Assembly (NCBI GenBank): GCA_026119855.1
Contig: JAOWBW010002213.1
Span: 1 to 64,000 of the forward strand
Origin: Campanula takesimana
Taxonomy: Eukaryota; Streptophyta; Magnoliopsida; Asterales; Campanulaceae
Direction of reading: 5' to 3'
DNA: 64,000 bases
Shown: piece by piece, positions 44,245-55,275 of the stretch
Layout of the letters: each line of letters begins with the position of its first letter
Numbering within the stretch: position 1 is the stretch's first letter
Notes under the pieces: model-generated
Told to the model about the DNA's origin: nothing
Database searches by the model: none
Seen by the model: only the letters and a program-made list of their open reading frames with translations
Made by a program: the position numbers and the translations under genes

Positions 44245-44560
44245 TTTGGGGGAAACTAGTTCCTCCATAAGTTATAAAAAGTCTTGTTTTTATAGAATTA
44301 ATGTTTAGAGGTTAGGGTTTGAGGTTGTTTTATAGGGATTAGGGTTTATGGTTTAGAGTTTAAGGTTTAAAGTTTAGGGTTTAAAGTTTGAGATTGTTTT
44401 ATAGGGTTTATCGTTTAAGGTTGTTTTATAGGGTTTAAGGTTTAGAGTTTATGGTTTAAGATTGTTTTATAGGGTTTATGGTTTAAGGTTTAGGATTTAA
44501 GGTTTAAGGGTTAAAAACATGACTTTTTATAACTTATGGAGGAACTAGTTTCCTCCAAAA
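44245..44560. mobile_element. MITE-like element filled with telomere-like repeats
   Basis: Inverted ends of about 35 bp include ggaaactagttcctccataa and, at the right, ttatggaggaactagtttcc. Between them are 25-30 degenerate units of the ggtttag/gtttagggttt type with interspersed 'attgttttataggg' blocks. No coding capacity. Confidence 0.8.
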
Positions 44561-44617
44561 CGTACTCCTAAAGATAAGTATTTCCACTGTTATGTCTCAA
44601 ATTGCAAATCATTATCC

Positions 44618-45050
44618 AAAGGGTTGTAAACGAACCGAGCGAATCGAGCTTTGGGTTGTCGAGATCGAACTCGTTTAAAACTTATCGAGCTCGAGCCCAC
44701 TTGTTTGTTCGAGCTCGAGTCGAATCGAGCTCGCGAGCTGATCACGAACAACTCGAGTTGATATCTAACTCGAGTTTTAACGAGCCGAGCTCGAGCTTAG
44801 GCTTTTTTTCTATAAAAATGTATTCTTAACGAGCTTATCGAGCCGAATTCGAACCGGTCGAAAACAAAAATTTAAGTTTAATTAGCTTACCGAGTCGAAC
44901 TCAAGCTTTTAACGAGCTAAACGAGTTGAACACTATCGGCTCGATTACTTAACGAGCTTGAAACTCGATTCAAGCTCGAGTCGAGATAAAACTTGAGCCC
45001 ACTCGAGTTCGAGCTTTTTCGAGCCGATATGCTCGGTTCGCATAACAACC
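44618..45050. mobile_element. GAGCTCGAG-rich element with inverted ends
   Basis: Ends gggttgtaaacgaaccgagc and, inverted, gggttgttatgcgaaccgag. The interior is dominated by gagctcgag and cgagctcg motifs on both strands, so it could fold extensively. No coding capacity and no clear 8-bp duplication found. Confidence 0.65.
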
Positions 45051-45115
45051 CTAATTATGCACGAGGAGAATAATATTTCTCTCCATCTCAGCTTAAAGTT
45101 TTTACGGTCTTTTTT

Positions 45116-45325
45116 ACTTTGTCCCAGCTTTAGGTTCTTAGTTGCTTTATCATGGGACCCACTTGTCATTCTTGCTTTATCATGGGACCCACTTATCATT
45201 CTCACAACAAAAACTCACTATCCACTTTCTTTCTCATACTTTACTTTTCATACTCATAACATTTTCTTATTCTTAATCCCCATACCAAGTCAAACTAAAA
45301 AGCTTAGGTCGGGACGGAGGGAGTA
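45116..45325. mobile_element. MITE of the TACTCCCTCC type
   Basis: Left end tactttgtcccagctttagg, right end gggacggagggagta. The interior repeats 'gctttatcatgggacccactt' in tandem. It resembles the MITEs at 1461-1951. Confidence 0.65.
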
Positions 45326-45944
45326 TAATAATAATGTGTTGTGGGTATACGTAGTGGGTAGAGATTATTAATAGGATATGAAATAGTAAGTGAGTTAGTC
45401 GACGTGCGATTATTACAAGCGGGTTCCAATTGACAAAAAATATTAACATCCCCTCCCTCGGTCGTAAAATGTTAGCCTCATTACTTCCTTTTCATTTGTA
45501 TCATAAAGTTAGTCTCATTTTCAAATTTAAAGCTTTAAAATCACTGAATTACTAAACCTTATAATATAACTTAAGGTTTGAAAATTCAAACACTTAAAAT
45601 AGGACTATCAATTTGAGCCGGAGAGAGTTTAAAGTTTCCATTTTAGATTTTGGCAATATTAAGAGGGACACTTAAGACAAAAAATTATAATTTTAAATGG
45701 GAAGGAGTATATATTATCAAGGTATTGTGAGTATAGATAGTAGGCATAGATTATTGGTCGGTAGAGAATAGTAAGTGTGTTAGTGAATGTGAGTATGCCA
45801 AATGAGCTTCGTTTATGAAGTTTTCAGTTTGAGTTCTTGATTTTAAGTGAGACACTTAAGATGTAAATTTCACAATTTAAAATGAGACGAAGTGAGTATG
45901 TGAGACCCACTCAAAACAAAACCAATGTGAGCCGTAGAATAACA
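45326..45944. other. Degraded MITE remnants, no gene
   Basis: Single MITE-like ends occur at about 45451 (ccctccctcggtcg), 45700 (gggaaggagtat) and 45885 (gagacgaagtgagta). No coding sequence seen. Confidence 0.5.
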
Positions 45945-46079
45945 TGTTGGGATTGGAGTCCTAAAACCATGAGGAGACGGAGGGGAAAAGGAGTTCAAAC
46001 CATACCGGGGTTGGAAAGGATCGAGGAAAAGTCAAAATGGAGGAGGAAACCAAAAAAGGGGCTGGAGGGAGGAGATTCG

Positions 46080-46155
46080 GGCGGACCAACTATGCTACCC
46101 GACCGGACCTAGGTAGGATCCGACCAGATCTACTTAGGGACCCGACCGGACCTCT
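46080..46155 (+). promoter_or_regulatory. CCGACCGGACC motif cluster in LTR
   Basis: Two copies of CCCGACCGGACCT and two variants (ccgaccagatct, gcggaccaacta) lie about 85 bp upstream of the former TATA box. Confidence 0.45.
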
Positions 46156-46295
46156 AGTGTTCTGCTCCGGATCGTTCTCAGTTTCCTGGTTTGACGTGAA
46201 TTCTTTCGTGTATTGGTTTGGGACTTCCTTGTACACCTATATTATTGAAGAATTGGGGGGGGGGGGATCTTTGCATCCACTAGCCTATACTAGAA

Positions 46296-46689
46296 TATTA
46301 GAATTGGGTCCTCATCCCCCTAAAAGGCATTGTTAAGGGGCGAGGTTAGCCAATATATATAGTTGATCAATTTTACTCTCCAAGTTGATGTGGGATATAT
46401 GAGGCTTCAACACGCCCCTCACGTGTAGGCCGATTCTATGGGCTCTACACGTGGATCATCACTAAGCCGGCATTATTATCAACTCAAACCCACCATGGGT
46501 CAATTCAAACCCAATACAGGCACCCAACGGTTAACTCAAGCCCATCATCAACTTGGGCCGGCTCTGATACCATATTAGAATTGAGTCCTCATCCCCTTAA
46601 AATGCCTTGTCAAGGGATGAGGTTAGCCAATCAATATAGTTGATCAATTTTACTTTCCAAGTTGATGTGGGATATATGAGGCTTCAACA
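46296..46689 (-). mobile_element. TRIM (terminal-repeat retrotransposon in miniature)
   Basis: 394 bp. LTRs of 118 bp (46296-46413) and 117 bp (46573-46689), minus sense TGTTGAAGCCTCATATATCC ... ATTCTAATA. A minus-strand PBS TGGTATCAGAGCC adjoins 46572. A purine tract (gtgaggggcgt) precedes the other LTR. Flanks tagaa and tagca form a 5-bp near-duplicate. Non-coding. Confidence 0.9.
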
Positions 46690-46888
46690 TAGCAGTCATC
46701 AATATGGAGAAAATAATCAACACATGATAATATAATATGAAAGAACAAGAAAACCATGAATTTATTCACCCGGTTCACCATCTCCATGGCTACATCCGGA
46801 GGCACCAAGCCAGGACACTACAATAATATGTCGATTGTTACAACTTAGTACATACACTCACACAAATCTAGTATGCGTACTCTCCAAT

Positions 46889-47632
46889 TGTTGGGATTGG
46901 AGTCCTAAACCTAAGGGGAAGCAGAGGGGGAAAAGGAGTCCAAATCATAAAGGTGGAAAAGTCGAAGAGGAGATCAAAACGGAGGAGGAAAATCTGGCAT
47001 GGGAGCGCGCGGGCGCCTGGTGCTCACCAGACGGGCGTCTGCTGAAGGCAGTAGGTTCGCGTCTCCAAGAAACTAATTCAGGTGGGCGCTTGGGTGGTAC
47101 CAGGCGGGCGCCTGGTGCCGCGAACTGGTTTCAGGAAAGTGCAGATTTTTTTGGGATTTCTTCTTTGTATTGGTTTAGGACTTCCTTATACTGCTATATA
47201 AGCACAAGTTCGTCCAGAATATTGAGTACCCTAACAGGAGAGAGTTAGGATATCAAAGGAGAGAACAAAATAGTGTCTAGGAGGGGCCGAGGGTCTAGGA
47301 GAGCCATGGGGGAGCGATCCTACAACCCGGCCATGATCATGTTTTTGCGTTCTTCCGGGAGAGATAATAATATGTAGGAGAGGGTTGTTCATGGGAGAGT
47401 ATACATACTAGATCTGTGTGAGTGTATGTGTAAACTGTAACAATCAACATATTATTATAGTGATATCCTAGCTTGGGGCCTCCGGATGTAGCCACGTGTG
47501 GTGGTGAACCGGGTTAACAAATTTTGATGTTCTTGTTCTTTCATATTATTATTCATGTGTTGAATATTTTCTCCATGTTGATGACTGCTAGTAGGGGCTA
47601 GTGGATGCGGTGATCCCCCCAATTCCCCAACA
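46889..47632 (+). repeat. 5' LTR of the short copia-derived element
   Basis: 744 bp, TGTTGGGATTGG...CCCCAACA. Exact GCGGGCGC at 47009 and 47104, with variants at about 47031 and 47081. TATATAA at about 47195. Confidence 0.92.
47009..47111 (+). promoter_or_regulatory. CG-rich octamer cluster in LTR
   Basis: Two exact GCGGGCGC copies and two variants, each followed by ctgg or ttgg, lie about 85 bp upstream of the TATA box. Confidence 0.5.
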
Positions 47633-47693
47633 ACTGGTATCAGATCTTTGATTCGAGATCTAGGGGAGATCCAAGGTGAAGAAAAGCGATAAT

Positions 47694-47790
47694 AGATTTT
47701 CGTGCAGCGCACGTGCAGAATTCGTGCAATGCACGTGCAGGCTCGGTGGAGCGCACGTGCAGATTTCATGCAGTGCAGATTCTTCGTGTG
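47694..47790 (+). repeat. Palindromic GCACGTGC repeats in the element leader
   Basis: Downstream of the PBS. Three GCACGTGC copies (47709, 47731, 47753), one of them within the perfect palindrome TGCACGTGCA (47730-47739), plus degenerate copies. The same layout occurs in the element starting at 62818. Confidence 0.75.
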
Positions 47791-48679
47791 TAAGACGTGC
47801 AGGGATCTGAGAGCTTCGAGGGTTTATGGTTGAAAGCAAGACACGTGCCAAATAGGTCAACGATCTTGCGGAAGATCAGAAAGTCCGAAAAGTTCGTTTA
47901 TTTCTTATGCGATCTGCAGAAATTCGAGGTGGAATTTGGAGATGCAGAGATCGGATCTTGAGGTGTTTAAGGGATCTTGGGGCAGTCAAGGTGGTTGGAG
48001 AAAATATGAAAGAAAGGACATTGCATCAGGAACTTGCGTAAGCAACCGACGATGCAAAGGTGAGTGGTATAAGCCGGTTTGACCACGTGGGAAGAGGAGG
48101 ACTTCTCGCAAAACGACGGATGGGGGTTAGGAGGATGTTGTACTCTACCGACAACATCAAATTCGTTCCGGGTGGGAGCAAGAGGCGTAAAGACCGGCCT
48201 ATTGGTGTAAAAGGGGGAGACATCAATAAACGGTGTGTTAGGGTGGAGAGGTGACAATGTGTAGCTGATCAGCAAGGAGACGGTCATAAGTACCTAACAG
48301 AGAACGAGAAAAGACCACAAGAAGACAATGCAAGAAGCAAGGTGTGTCCGAGTTTCATAGGGAGCATTGCAAGGGGATTGGCTCTAGGAGGGAGAAGGCG
48401 AAGTTAGTTTTGCAAATAAATCAAGGTAGAAGTTGATTTGCACGGAGAGGTTGAAGCGTCGCTTGGTTTCAACTCGCCTTAATACTTGAGCGTGGAGGCT
48501 TATGGTGGAGGAGTGTGGAGGCTCAACATGGTATAATGGTGGAACATGGAGGCTTATCATCAACACAATGGAGAAGCTTAGTGCACGGTGTTACAATATT
48601 CAAAGGAGGTCATCCTCGTGGTGGGAGCTTTACGGGGACGATGACTACGCTTATGGGTTTAGTCTCCAGGTGGGAGATT

Positions 48680-49405
48680 TGTTGGGATTGGAGTCCTAAA
48701 CCTAAGGGGAAGCAGAGGGGGAAAAGGAGTCCAAATTATAAAGGTGGAAAAGTCGAAGAGGAGATCAAAACGGAGGAGGAAAATCTGGCAGAGGAGCGCG
48801 CGGGCGCCTGGTGCTCACCAGGCGGGCGCCTGCTGAAGGTAGTAGGTTCGCGTCTCCAAGAAACTAATTCAGGCGGGCGCCTGGTGCAGCGAACTGGTTT
48901 CGGGAAAGTGCAGATTTCTCGGGATTTCTTCTTTGTATTGATTTAGGACTTCCTTGTACTGCTATATAAGCACAAGTTCGTTCAGAATATTGAGTACCCT
49001 AATAGGAGAGCGTTAGGATATCAAAGGAGAGCACAAAATAGTATCTAGGAGGGGGCCGGGGGTCTAGGAGAGCCATGGGGGGGGGGGGGGCGATCCTACA
49101 ACCCGGTCATGATCATGTTTGTGCGTTCTTGGGGGAGAGATAATAATATGTAGGAGAGTTGTTCATGGGAGAGTATACATACTAGATCTGTGTGAGTGTA
49201 TGCGTAAACTGTAACAATCAACATCTTATTATAGTGATATCCTGGCTTGGGGCCTCCGGATGTAGCCACGTGTGGTGGTGAACCGGGTTAACAAATTTTG
49301 GTGTTCTTGTTCTTTCATATTATTATTCATGTGTTGAATATTTTCTCCATGTTGATGACTGCTAGTATGGGCTAGTGGATGCGGTGATCCCCCAATTCCC
49401 CAACA
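48680..49405 (+). repeat. 3' LTR of the short copia-derived element
   Basis: 726 bp, highly similar to 46889-47632. Exact GCGGGCGC at 48800, 48822 and 48873; TATATAA near 48963. Followed by the target duplicate CCAAT. Confidence 0.92.
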
Positions 49406-49717
49406 CCAATAACAATCTCACCACATATATTATCTCTCCCCCAAGAACACACAAATAACACGGTCATGGCGGGGTTGTAGGATCGCCCCCCATAGCTCTC
49501 CTAGGCCCCCGCCCCCTCCTAGATACTATTTTGTGGCTCTCTTGTGTATCTTAGCGTTATCCCATCAAGCACACAATATTCTGGACGAAATCTCATGTAC
49601 TCTTAGTAGTATATAGACTTTCCCCTTTATATAGGTATAGGAGAAGTCCTAAATCAATACATGGAAGAAATATAGAAAAATAGGAAACTGAGAAAAAATT
49701 GGGCTGTCCCCCGACGT

Positions 49718-49862
49718 GTACGACTGTGCAGATATGGCTACTCGGACGTGCATCTTGGCCGAGCACTATACCTGGAGCGGTCGTGCTCTATTTTCTCCCC
49801 AAAACAGTAGCTTCTGCCCCGTAGTGCACGGTCGTGCTCTTCCCCTTGCGCGGCCGTGCAAC
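49718..49862 (-). promoter_or_regulatory. CGGCCG/CGACCG motif cluster in LTR
   Basis: In minus sense it contains GCACGGCCGCGC, GAGCACGACCGTGCAC, GAGCACGACCG and GCTCGGCC, ending about 90 bp upstream of the minus-strand TATA box. The plus-strand 12-mer GCGCGGCCGTGC is shared with the solo LTR at 21712-23234. Confidence 0.5.
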
Positions 49863-50482
49863 CCCTGTTATGCACATTCTCGATTTCCTTCTCCTTTTTG
49901 ACCTCTCTTTGATCTCCATCACCCCCCTATGATTTAGACTCCTTTTCTCCCTCTGCCTCCTCACGGTTTTAGGAATCCACTCCCAACATATATAAGCATA
50001 ATTTCGTCCCTAGTATTGTGTGTTTGAAGGGAGAGAGTTAGGATATCAAGAAGAGCCACAAAATAATGTCTAGAAGGGGGCCGGGGCCCTAGGAGAGCCA
50101 TGGGGGGGCGATTCTACAACCCGGCCATGACCATGTTATTTGAGTGTTCTTGGGAGAGAGATAATATATGTGGTGAGATTGTTATTGGAGAGTAGCCATA
50201 CTAGATCTGTATGACTGTATGTGTAAATTGTAACAATCGACATATTATTATAGTGATATCCTGGCTTGGTGCCTCCGGATGTAGCCATGAGGATGGTGAC
50301 CGAGTGAACAAATTCATGGTGTTTATGCTTTTTCATATAATTATTTCATATGTTGAATTACTTTCTCTATATTATTGATAACTGCTAGTATGAGATAGTG
50401 GAGGTGAAAATCCCAAATTTCCACGTTACAAGGAGGGAGGATGTGGTTTGCGGCCAACCCACCGCACAATAACCCTATAGGT

Positions 50483-50945
50483 TAGGGATGACCAAAACCG
50501 GTTCCGGGCCCGGTTCCGATTCGGAACCGCCGGTTCCGGTTCAGCATATATGTGACCCTGAACCGGCCCGCGCTTACACCGGTTCCGGTTCCGGTCATCA
50601 CAATCCGGTTCCGGTTCAGTCCACGCTACCTTTTTTATTTTTATTTTATCATACAATAATGAATAAACATGTTAAAATTTATTAAAAGACAAGAGATTTT
50701 TATTTTATAATACACTAATGAATAAACATGTTAAAATTTATTGAAAAATAAAGGATTTTTATTTTTTTTAATGGAAATGCCGATCCGGTTCCAGTTCGCC
50801 ATATATGTGACCCTGAACCGGCCCGCGCTTACCACGGTTCCGGTTACTCCGGTTCCGGTTTACTCCCCGGTTTGCTTCGGTTCCGGGCTTTTCCGGTCCG
50901 GTTCCGGTCCAGTTTTCCGGTTCCGGTCCGGTTTGACCATCCCTG
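50483..50945. mobile_element. hAT-superfamily element rich in CCGGTTCCGG
   Basis: 463 bp. Ends TAGGGATGACCAAA and, inverted, CAGGGATGGTCAAA. Exact 8-bp duplication CTATAGGT (50475-50482 and 50946-50953). The interior has many CCGGTTCCGG repeats, and two similar arms flank an AT-rich centre. No transposase. Confidence 0.92.
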
Positions 50946-50953
50946 CTATAGGT

Positions 50954-51380
50954 ACGACTCCAAATTCATATCCGGTAGGTAAGGATGGAGTATAATTACT
51001 GTGTAACTTGATAATACTACCCCCGTCCCAGTCACTACCTTTTCCGATAAGGATGGAGTATAATTTTATTATCATAGAAGACATTGAGAGGTTCAGCCTC
51101 CTCATTTTATAATCGGTCTAGCCGCGCATGAATCACACAAGATTCCTAAACCCAAACTTGAGAACGACTCGCATAACCCAAAGAATTGTCAGCAGCATAA
51201 CCTGAATTCTACTCATTCATTCTTTCTCTTCCTTATCATTCAAGATTTTCACGGTCCAGTTTTCCAGTTTTCCAGTTTTCCCCAATTTGATTTCGACCGT
51301 CTTTGTTTTCCAGTTACTCAAGCTCAAAATTTTCATAGATAATGTGATAAACCAAAGTCCCGTTTATTTATTGTTTCTGG
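50954..51380. other. Former promoter and leader of the ZTP29 pseudogene
   Basis: Contains a half MITE (ctacccccgtcccagtc near 51020) and a pyrimidine-rich leader ('ccagttttccagttttccag', 51255-51290) just upstream of exon 1. No independent gene seen. Confidence 0.45.
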
Positions 51381-52527
51381 GTAATCTCCAAGGTTCTTGT
51401 AGCTATTGCTCTTTCACTTGTGGGTGGGCTTAGTACATTTCTTGGTGAGTGATTATATTTATCTTTGTTCACTTGACTGATGTTTGACCTGTATAACCCA
51501 AATTGGTTTTGTTTAAATCCTTCGAGTTCATGTTTGGATTGCTTAGAAGTTCTAATTTTGTGGGTTCTTATGTAAAATTTTGGATACCTGTTCTGAATTC
51601 TGGGCATTCATTTTCATATGTTTGATAGTTGATTTATCAAATGTAAAGGGATTTGCATTAGTAGTTTAAATTTTCTAGGCTCCAACTTTTACTCAAATGG
51701 TGTTCCGTGTACTGACATGGTATCGTTTTTCTTTGGAACTCTGTGACTAAATTCCTCTAATTTGGGCGTATTTTGGTGGCCATTTATGTTCAGTTTAAAC
51801 TTAGTCACATTTCATCTGTGCACGTATTGGATAATTGGATCATTTTTGGTGAAGAAAACATTATACTGGTTTCATTTGAATGTTTGGAGCAGGATGAGTG
51901 AAAATGGTTTCAACATAATTATATTGAATGAATTTCTATTCCTGTAGGTAATTGTTAAGGCTTGTGACTGGAAGTTGTGGGGTTTTCGTTTTGCAGCTTT
52001 CTTGGAGGGCAGTAATGAAGCTAGGACTTTTCTTTAAAAGGGTTCAAAATTATTTAAGGATGACAAATTACATGATAGAGTGTATTTGAAACAAATTGGA
52101 TAAAAATTATTAGACCAATGGATATTTTTCTAACAGAAAGGGTTGAAAATTTATTAAGTTGGTAATTATTTTTATTTTATTTTTTTAACTATGAGGGAGT
52201 AAATTGTGTATGTTCTGAGCCTAATGGGGGTTAGGATTGAGTCTCTACTCTCTAGTGGCTTCTGATCTGAAGTGTTGGCGGGTTAGGATGCTTTGCTGGT
52301 ACGACTTCAAGTTACTTTTGTAATCATGGACTTAATGATCTTGTTTTTCATTTCTTCTTCTATAAAAATGTTTTCTATGTCGTTGCTCGGTATGTGTTAT
52401 CATGGATATGGAATTGGTCACCTCACTGTCACAAGTGTATCCAATCGAAGACGCCATGGATTTTTTTTTCTGTTGCACAATGGAGGTAGAAAGTAGAATA
52501 ATTTCATATCTAGTTATGCAGAAATAT

Positions 52528-52826
52528 TACTATTTCGATTCCCACTAAGTCACGATTATGAAATGAAATTTGTGGTTTTGTAATTCAAACATATTAACAA
52601 CATATTGTCATTGTCATTACCACAGTACCACCCTTAGTAAGGTCATATTATCACTTTCACTAAACTCTGTCTTGCTCTTACAACAACCATGCATTACTCA
52701 ATAGATACATCAGAAGGTGAAGTTTGGAAGTTCAATCATTTTAACACACCAATTTTAGAAATAGGACTACCTTCTTGGGATAAACATAAATGAATGAGGG
52801 ACTATCATTTTGGGACGGAGGGAGTA
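52528..52826. mobile_element. MITE in a ZTP29 intron
   Basis: The right end ttttgggacggagggagtag is clear; the left end is degraded. The sequence is an inverted relative of the MITE at 59047-59322, including 'aattggtgtgttaaa' and 'aacttccaaactt'. Left limit approximate. Confidence 0.65.
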
Positions 52827-53442
52827 GTTACTTGCCGTCGGCTGTTTGTTTGGAGGAGATTGGTCAAACTCAGATTTTTCTGGTTTTTTCATGTCTTAGT
52901 AATTATATTATCTAGTTGACACTTTCTCAGTCAGGGCCTGCTTCTGCAAACTAATTATTGTGGCTTCTGGTGAATAGGTGCACTATTTGTTGTTCTTAAT
53001 CCGACTCCAAATTTTTAGATGCTTGGGCTTTTACAGGTGATGCTCTATTCTTTATATTTTATATTTTAGTTTGGCACGGTTTTCCTTTTTCACGCTATTG
53101 GGTTATCATATGGCTGGAATCATCTGCTAAAGATGTCCTGGCATTGAAGCTCTTAATTTGTCATACTGTAGTTTTTTTGAATCCGTAGGAGAAATAGAAT
53201 ACTTATACAATTTTCTTCGTATACTACATAATGTGTTATTCTTCATGGATCATCTATATCTTGCACTTGTTTTGGTATAATAATGATTATTCAGAGAAAT
53301 AATTCTGGAAAACGTGCTTCTTATACTCATAGCCGGGAAAGTGAAATTTCTTTCTCACAACAAGGATAAGAGCAAAAAAAATCTCACGATCTCACGTTTA
53401 TCCGTTACGAGGCCGTCTAAGCCAAAAGTCTCTTTTCTGCAT

Positions 53443-53474
<32 letters not shown>

Positions 53475-54762
53475 ATTTCTTTGATTCTGCCCATAATGCT
53501 ATCAACTCCATTGGGTTTTTAAAAGGAAATCTGTGGGTGAGCCATTTCTCTTTTTCATAACTGTGGTAAATTACCAAATTACCATTTTCACATCATTTCA
53601 CGAGTTAATTACCAGCCACTGGCTACAGTTTTTTTCAGGTGTCATTTTCTTTGCTGTCATTGCCAATTTCATTCCATAACCAACACTTGCATCGGTTCCA
53701 GATGTGAAAAGTAAGAAGGTATCCAATCATTTTCACTCTTTCTTGATGAGATCGTTGTAGTTTATGAATTGCTTAATCTGCATAAATAATATGTGTTTCT
53801 TAGTCTGGTGGTATTGATATATAACAGCTCAATTTGTCATGGAGAACAGAAAAGCGGGGTTGAAGGGAGAAAGGACAGCATGAAAAAGCATCGGCGTCAA
53901 GTTTTATTTAGTGGAATAATAACAGCAGTAGGTCAGATCACTTTCTTGATTTGTTTTTCCTCTTAGTGGACCATGTTTCAGAATATTATATGGGACTATT
54001 TGAACTGTTTAGGAAAATATTAAAAACTTAGCCTGACAAGAAGTGTCTATTGCAGTTGATCATTATATTTCTACTCAATATTCATCCTTTTTAGATGTGG
54101 GGGAATGCGAATTTGCAGCTGGCTCTTTCTTAAAGCTTAGTACTTTTCGATTAGGATGGTAGGTATCTAAGTAGAGGCTGAAGTAGTGTCGAAATTGCAT
54201 TCGATTGTTAAAGCTAGAAAAAGAGAACAACCAGAAGGACTTCAATTTTATGATCATAATTCAATATACAAAAGCAATGTAATTGTTGTTACAAATTACT
54301 CTCACTCTATCTCTCCCAAATAGAATAGTAACACTAACATTTCACTAAGCATGCAAATTTAAAAAGTTGTTTGCATAGTAAACTCAAGCAAGCCTTATAA
54401 ATTCTGGGAATGAGAGTATCAATGTTATATATGCAGGGTAAAGATAATTAACTCATTTTGCGCCTTTAGCTGAAATAAGATTGTGCTTATATTTTTATTT
54501 TACGACATAAAGCTCCATTTTGCTCGTAAATTACAGGAATAAGCTTGCACAATTTTCCAGAGGGGATGGCAGTTTTCCTCGGATCTATCAAGGTTCTCTT
54601 TTTGTAGTTTTTGAAAATTTTGGCCTTATTATTTTATAGGCTTTGAGACATGAGAATAAAACCAGCTAATTCTTTTATGTGCGACCAATTGTGTTCTTCT
54701 TATAACTGTGTAAATTGTCTAGTAGGAGCATATCTATACATTTTAAATAAATTTTCATCTGC

Positions 54763-54805
<43 letters not shown>

Positions 54806-54807
<2 letters not shown>

Positions 54808-55018
54808 ACGTGCTCCTGTGAGAACCTAAATATCGTGAGAACTTGGAGACATTAGGTAAAAAACTAATGTATCCAATGGTTCACTTGGATACGTCATTGG
54901 ATACATTACTTGACTTGGATACATCATTGGATACATTACTTGGATACATTAGGTTCTTACCTAATGTATCCAAGTTCTCACGGTTCTCACGATATTTAGG
55001 TTCTCATTTGAGCACCTA

Positions 55019-55020
<2 letters not shown>
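54806..55020. mobile_element. MITE inserted in a TA microsatellite
   Basis: Inverted ends of about 37 bp (gagaacctaaatatcgtgag at the left, its complement at the right) bracket repeats of 'ttggatacatt'. Flanked on both sides by (TA)n runs of about 38 bp. It is in the intron between ZTP29 exons 6 and 7. Confidence 0.8.
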
Positions 55021-55060
<40 letters not shown>

Positions 55061-55275
55061 TCAAGGCTTCTTATACAATTTCTCTTTCCTCTGCAATTAA
55101 CATTTATCAAGCTATCACAACTGAAACATTGTATGATGTGTTTCGTTTTTGCTTGGAATCATAAAAACAATTTATGATTAATCGACCCTATGGGTTGACT
55201 AAACAAATTAATACGATGTTTAGTCATTGTTGTTTTCTTAAAGGGCCATAGTATATTAGTATCTTGTCCTACTAG

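Larger units (their letters stand above)
46889..49405 (+). mobile_element. Short copia-derived LTR element without intact genes
   Basis: 2517 bp with LTRs 46889-47632 and 48680-49405, the exact 5-bp duplication CCAAT (46884-46888 and 49406-49410) and PBS TGGTATCAGA at 47635. The 1-kb interior has a palindromic repeat leader (47694-47790) and a remnant of a protease tail ('gttgtactctaccgacaac', 'gaccggcctattggtg'). This remnant matches the end of the coding region of 55276-57961. No RT or integrase. Confidence 0.92.
46243..49988 (-). mobile_element. Copia-type solo LTR inside another LTR, carrying two later insertions
   Basis: On the minus strand it begins TGTTGGGAGTGGATTCC (49988) and ends near 46243 (CCAATTCTTCAATA), where the last bases are altered. 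The duplication TATAT at 46238-46242 and 49989-49993 is the TATA box of the host LTR. It contains the TRIM 46296-46689 and the element 46889-49405. Its own minus-strand TATA (CCTATATAAAGG) is near 49630. Without insertions it is about 0.83 kb. Confidence 0.75.
45945..50423 (+). mobile_element. Copia-type solo LTR, interrupted in its TATA box
   Basis: Starts TGTTGGGATTGGAGTCC like the LTRs at 46889 and 48680. The right part resumes at 49989 (tatataagcata) and ends at about 50423 (caaatttcca) without a PBS. Inside it the LTR 46243-49988 is inserted. A CG-rich cluster with 'acccgaccggacct' repeats lies at 46080-46155. The right end and target duplication are not clear. Confidence 0.75.

Noticed and set aside
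44281..44520. Interstitial telomere
   Set aside because: The repeats are degenerate and sit between MITE-like inverted ends, so a chromosome-fusion relic is unlikely.
47700..47860. Minus frames rich in Cys, His and Ala (47455-47860, 63525-63978)
   Set aside because: They translate the palindromic GTGCA repeats of element leaders in antisense.
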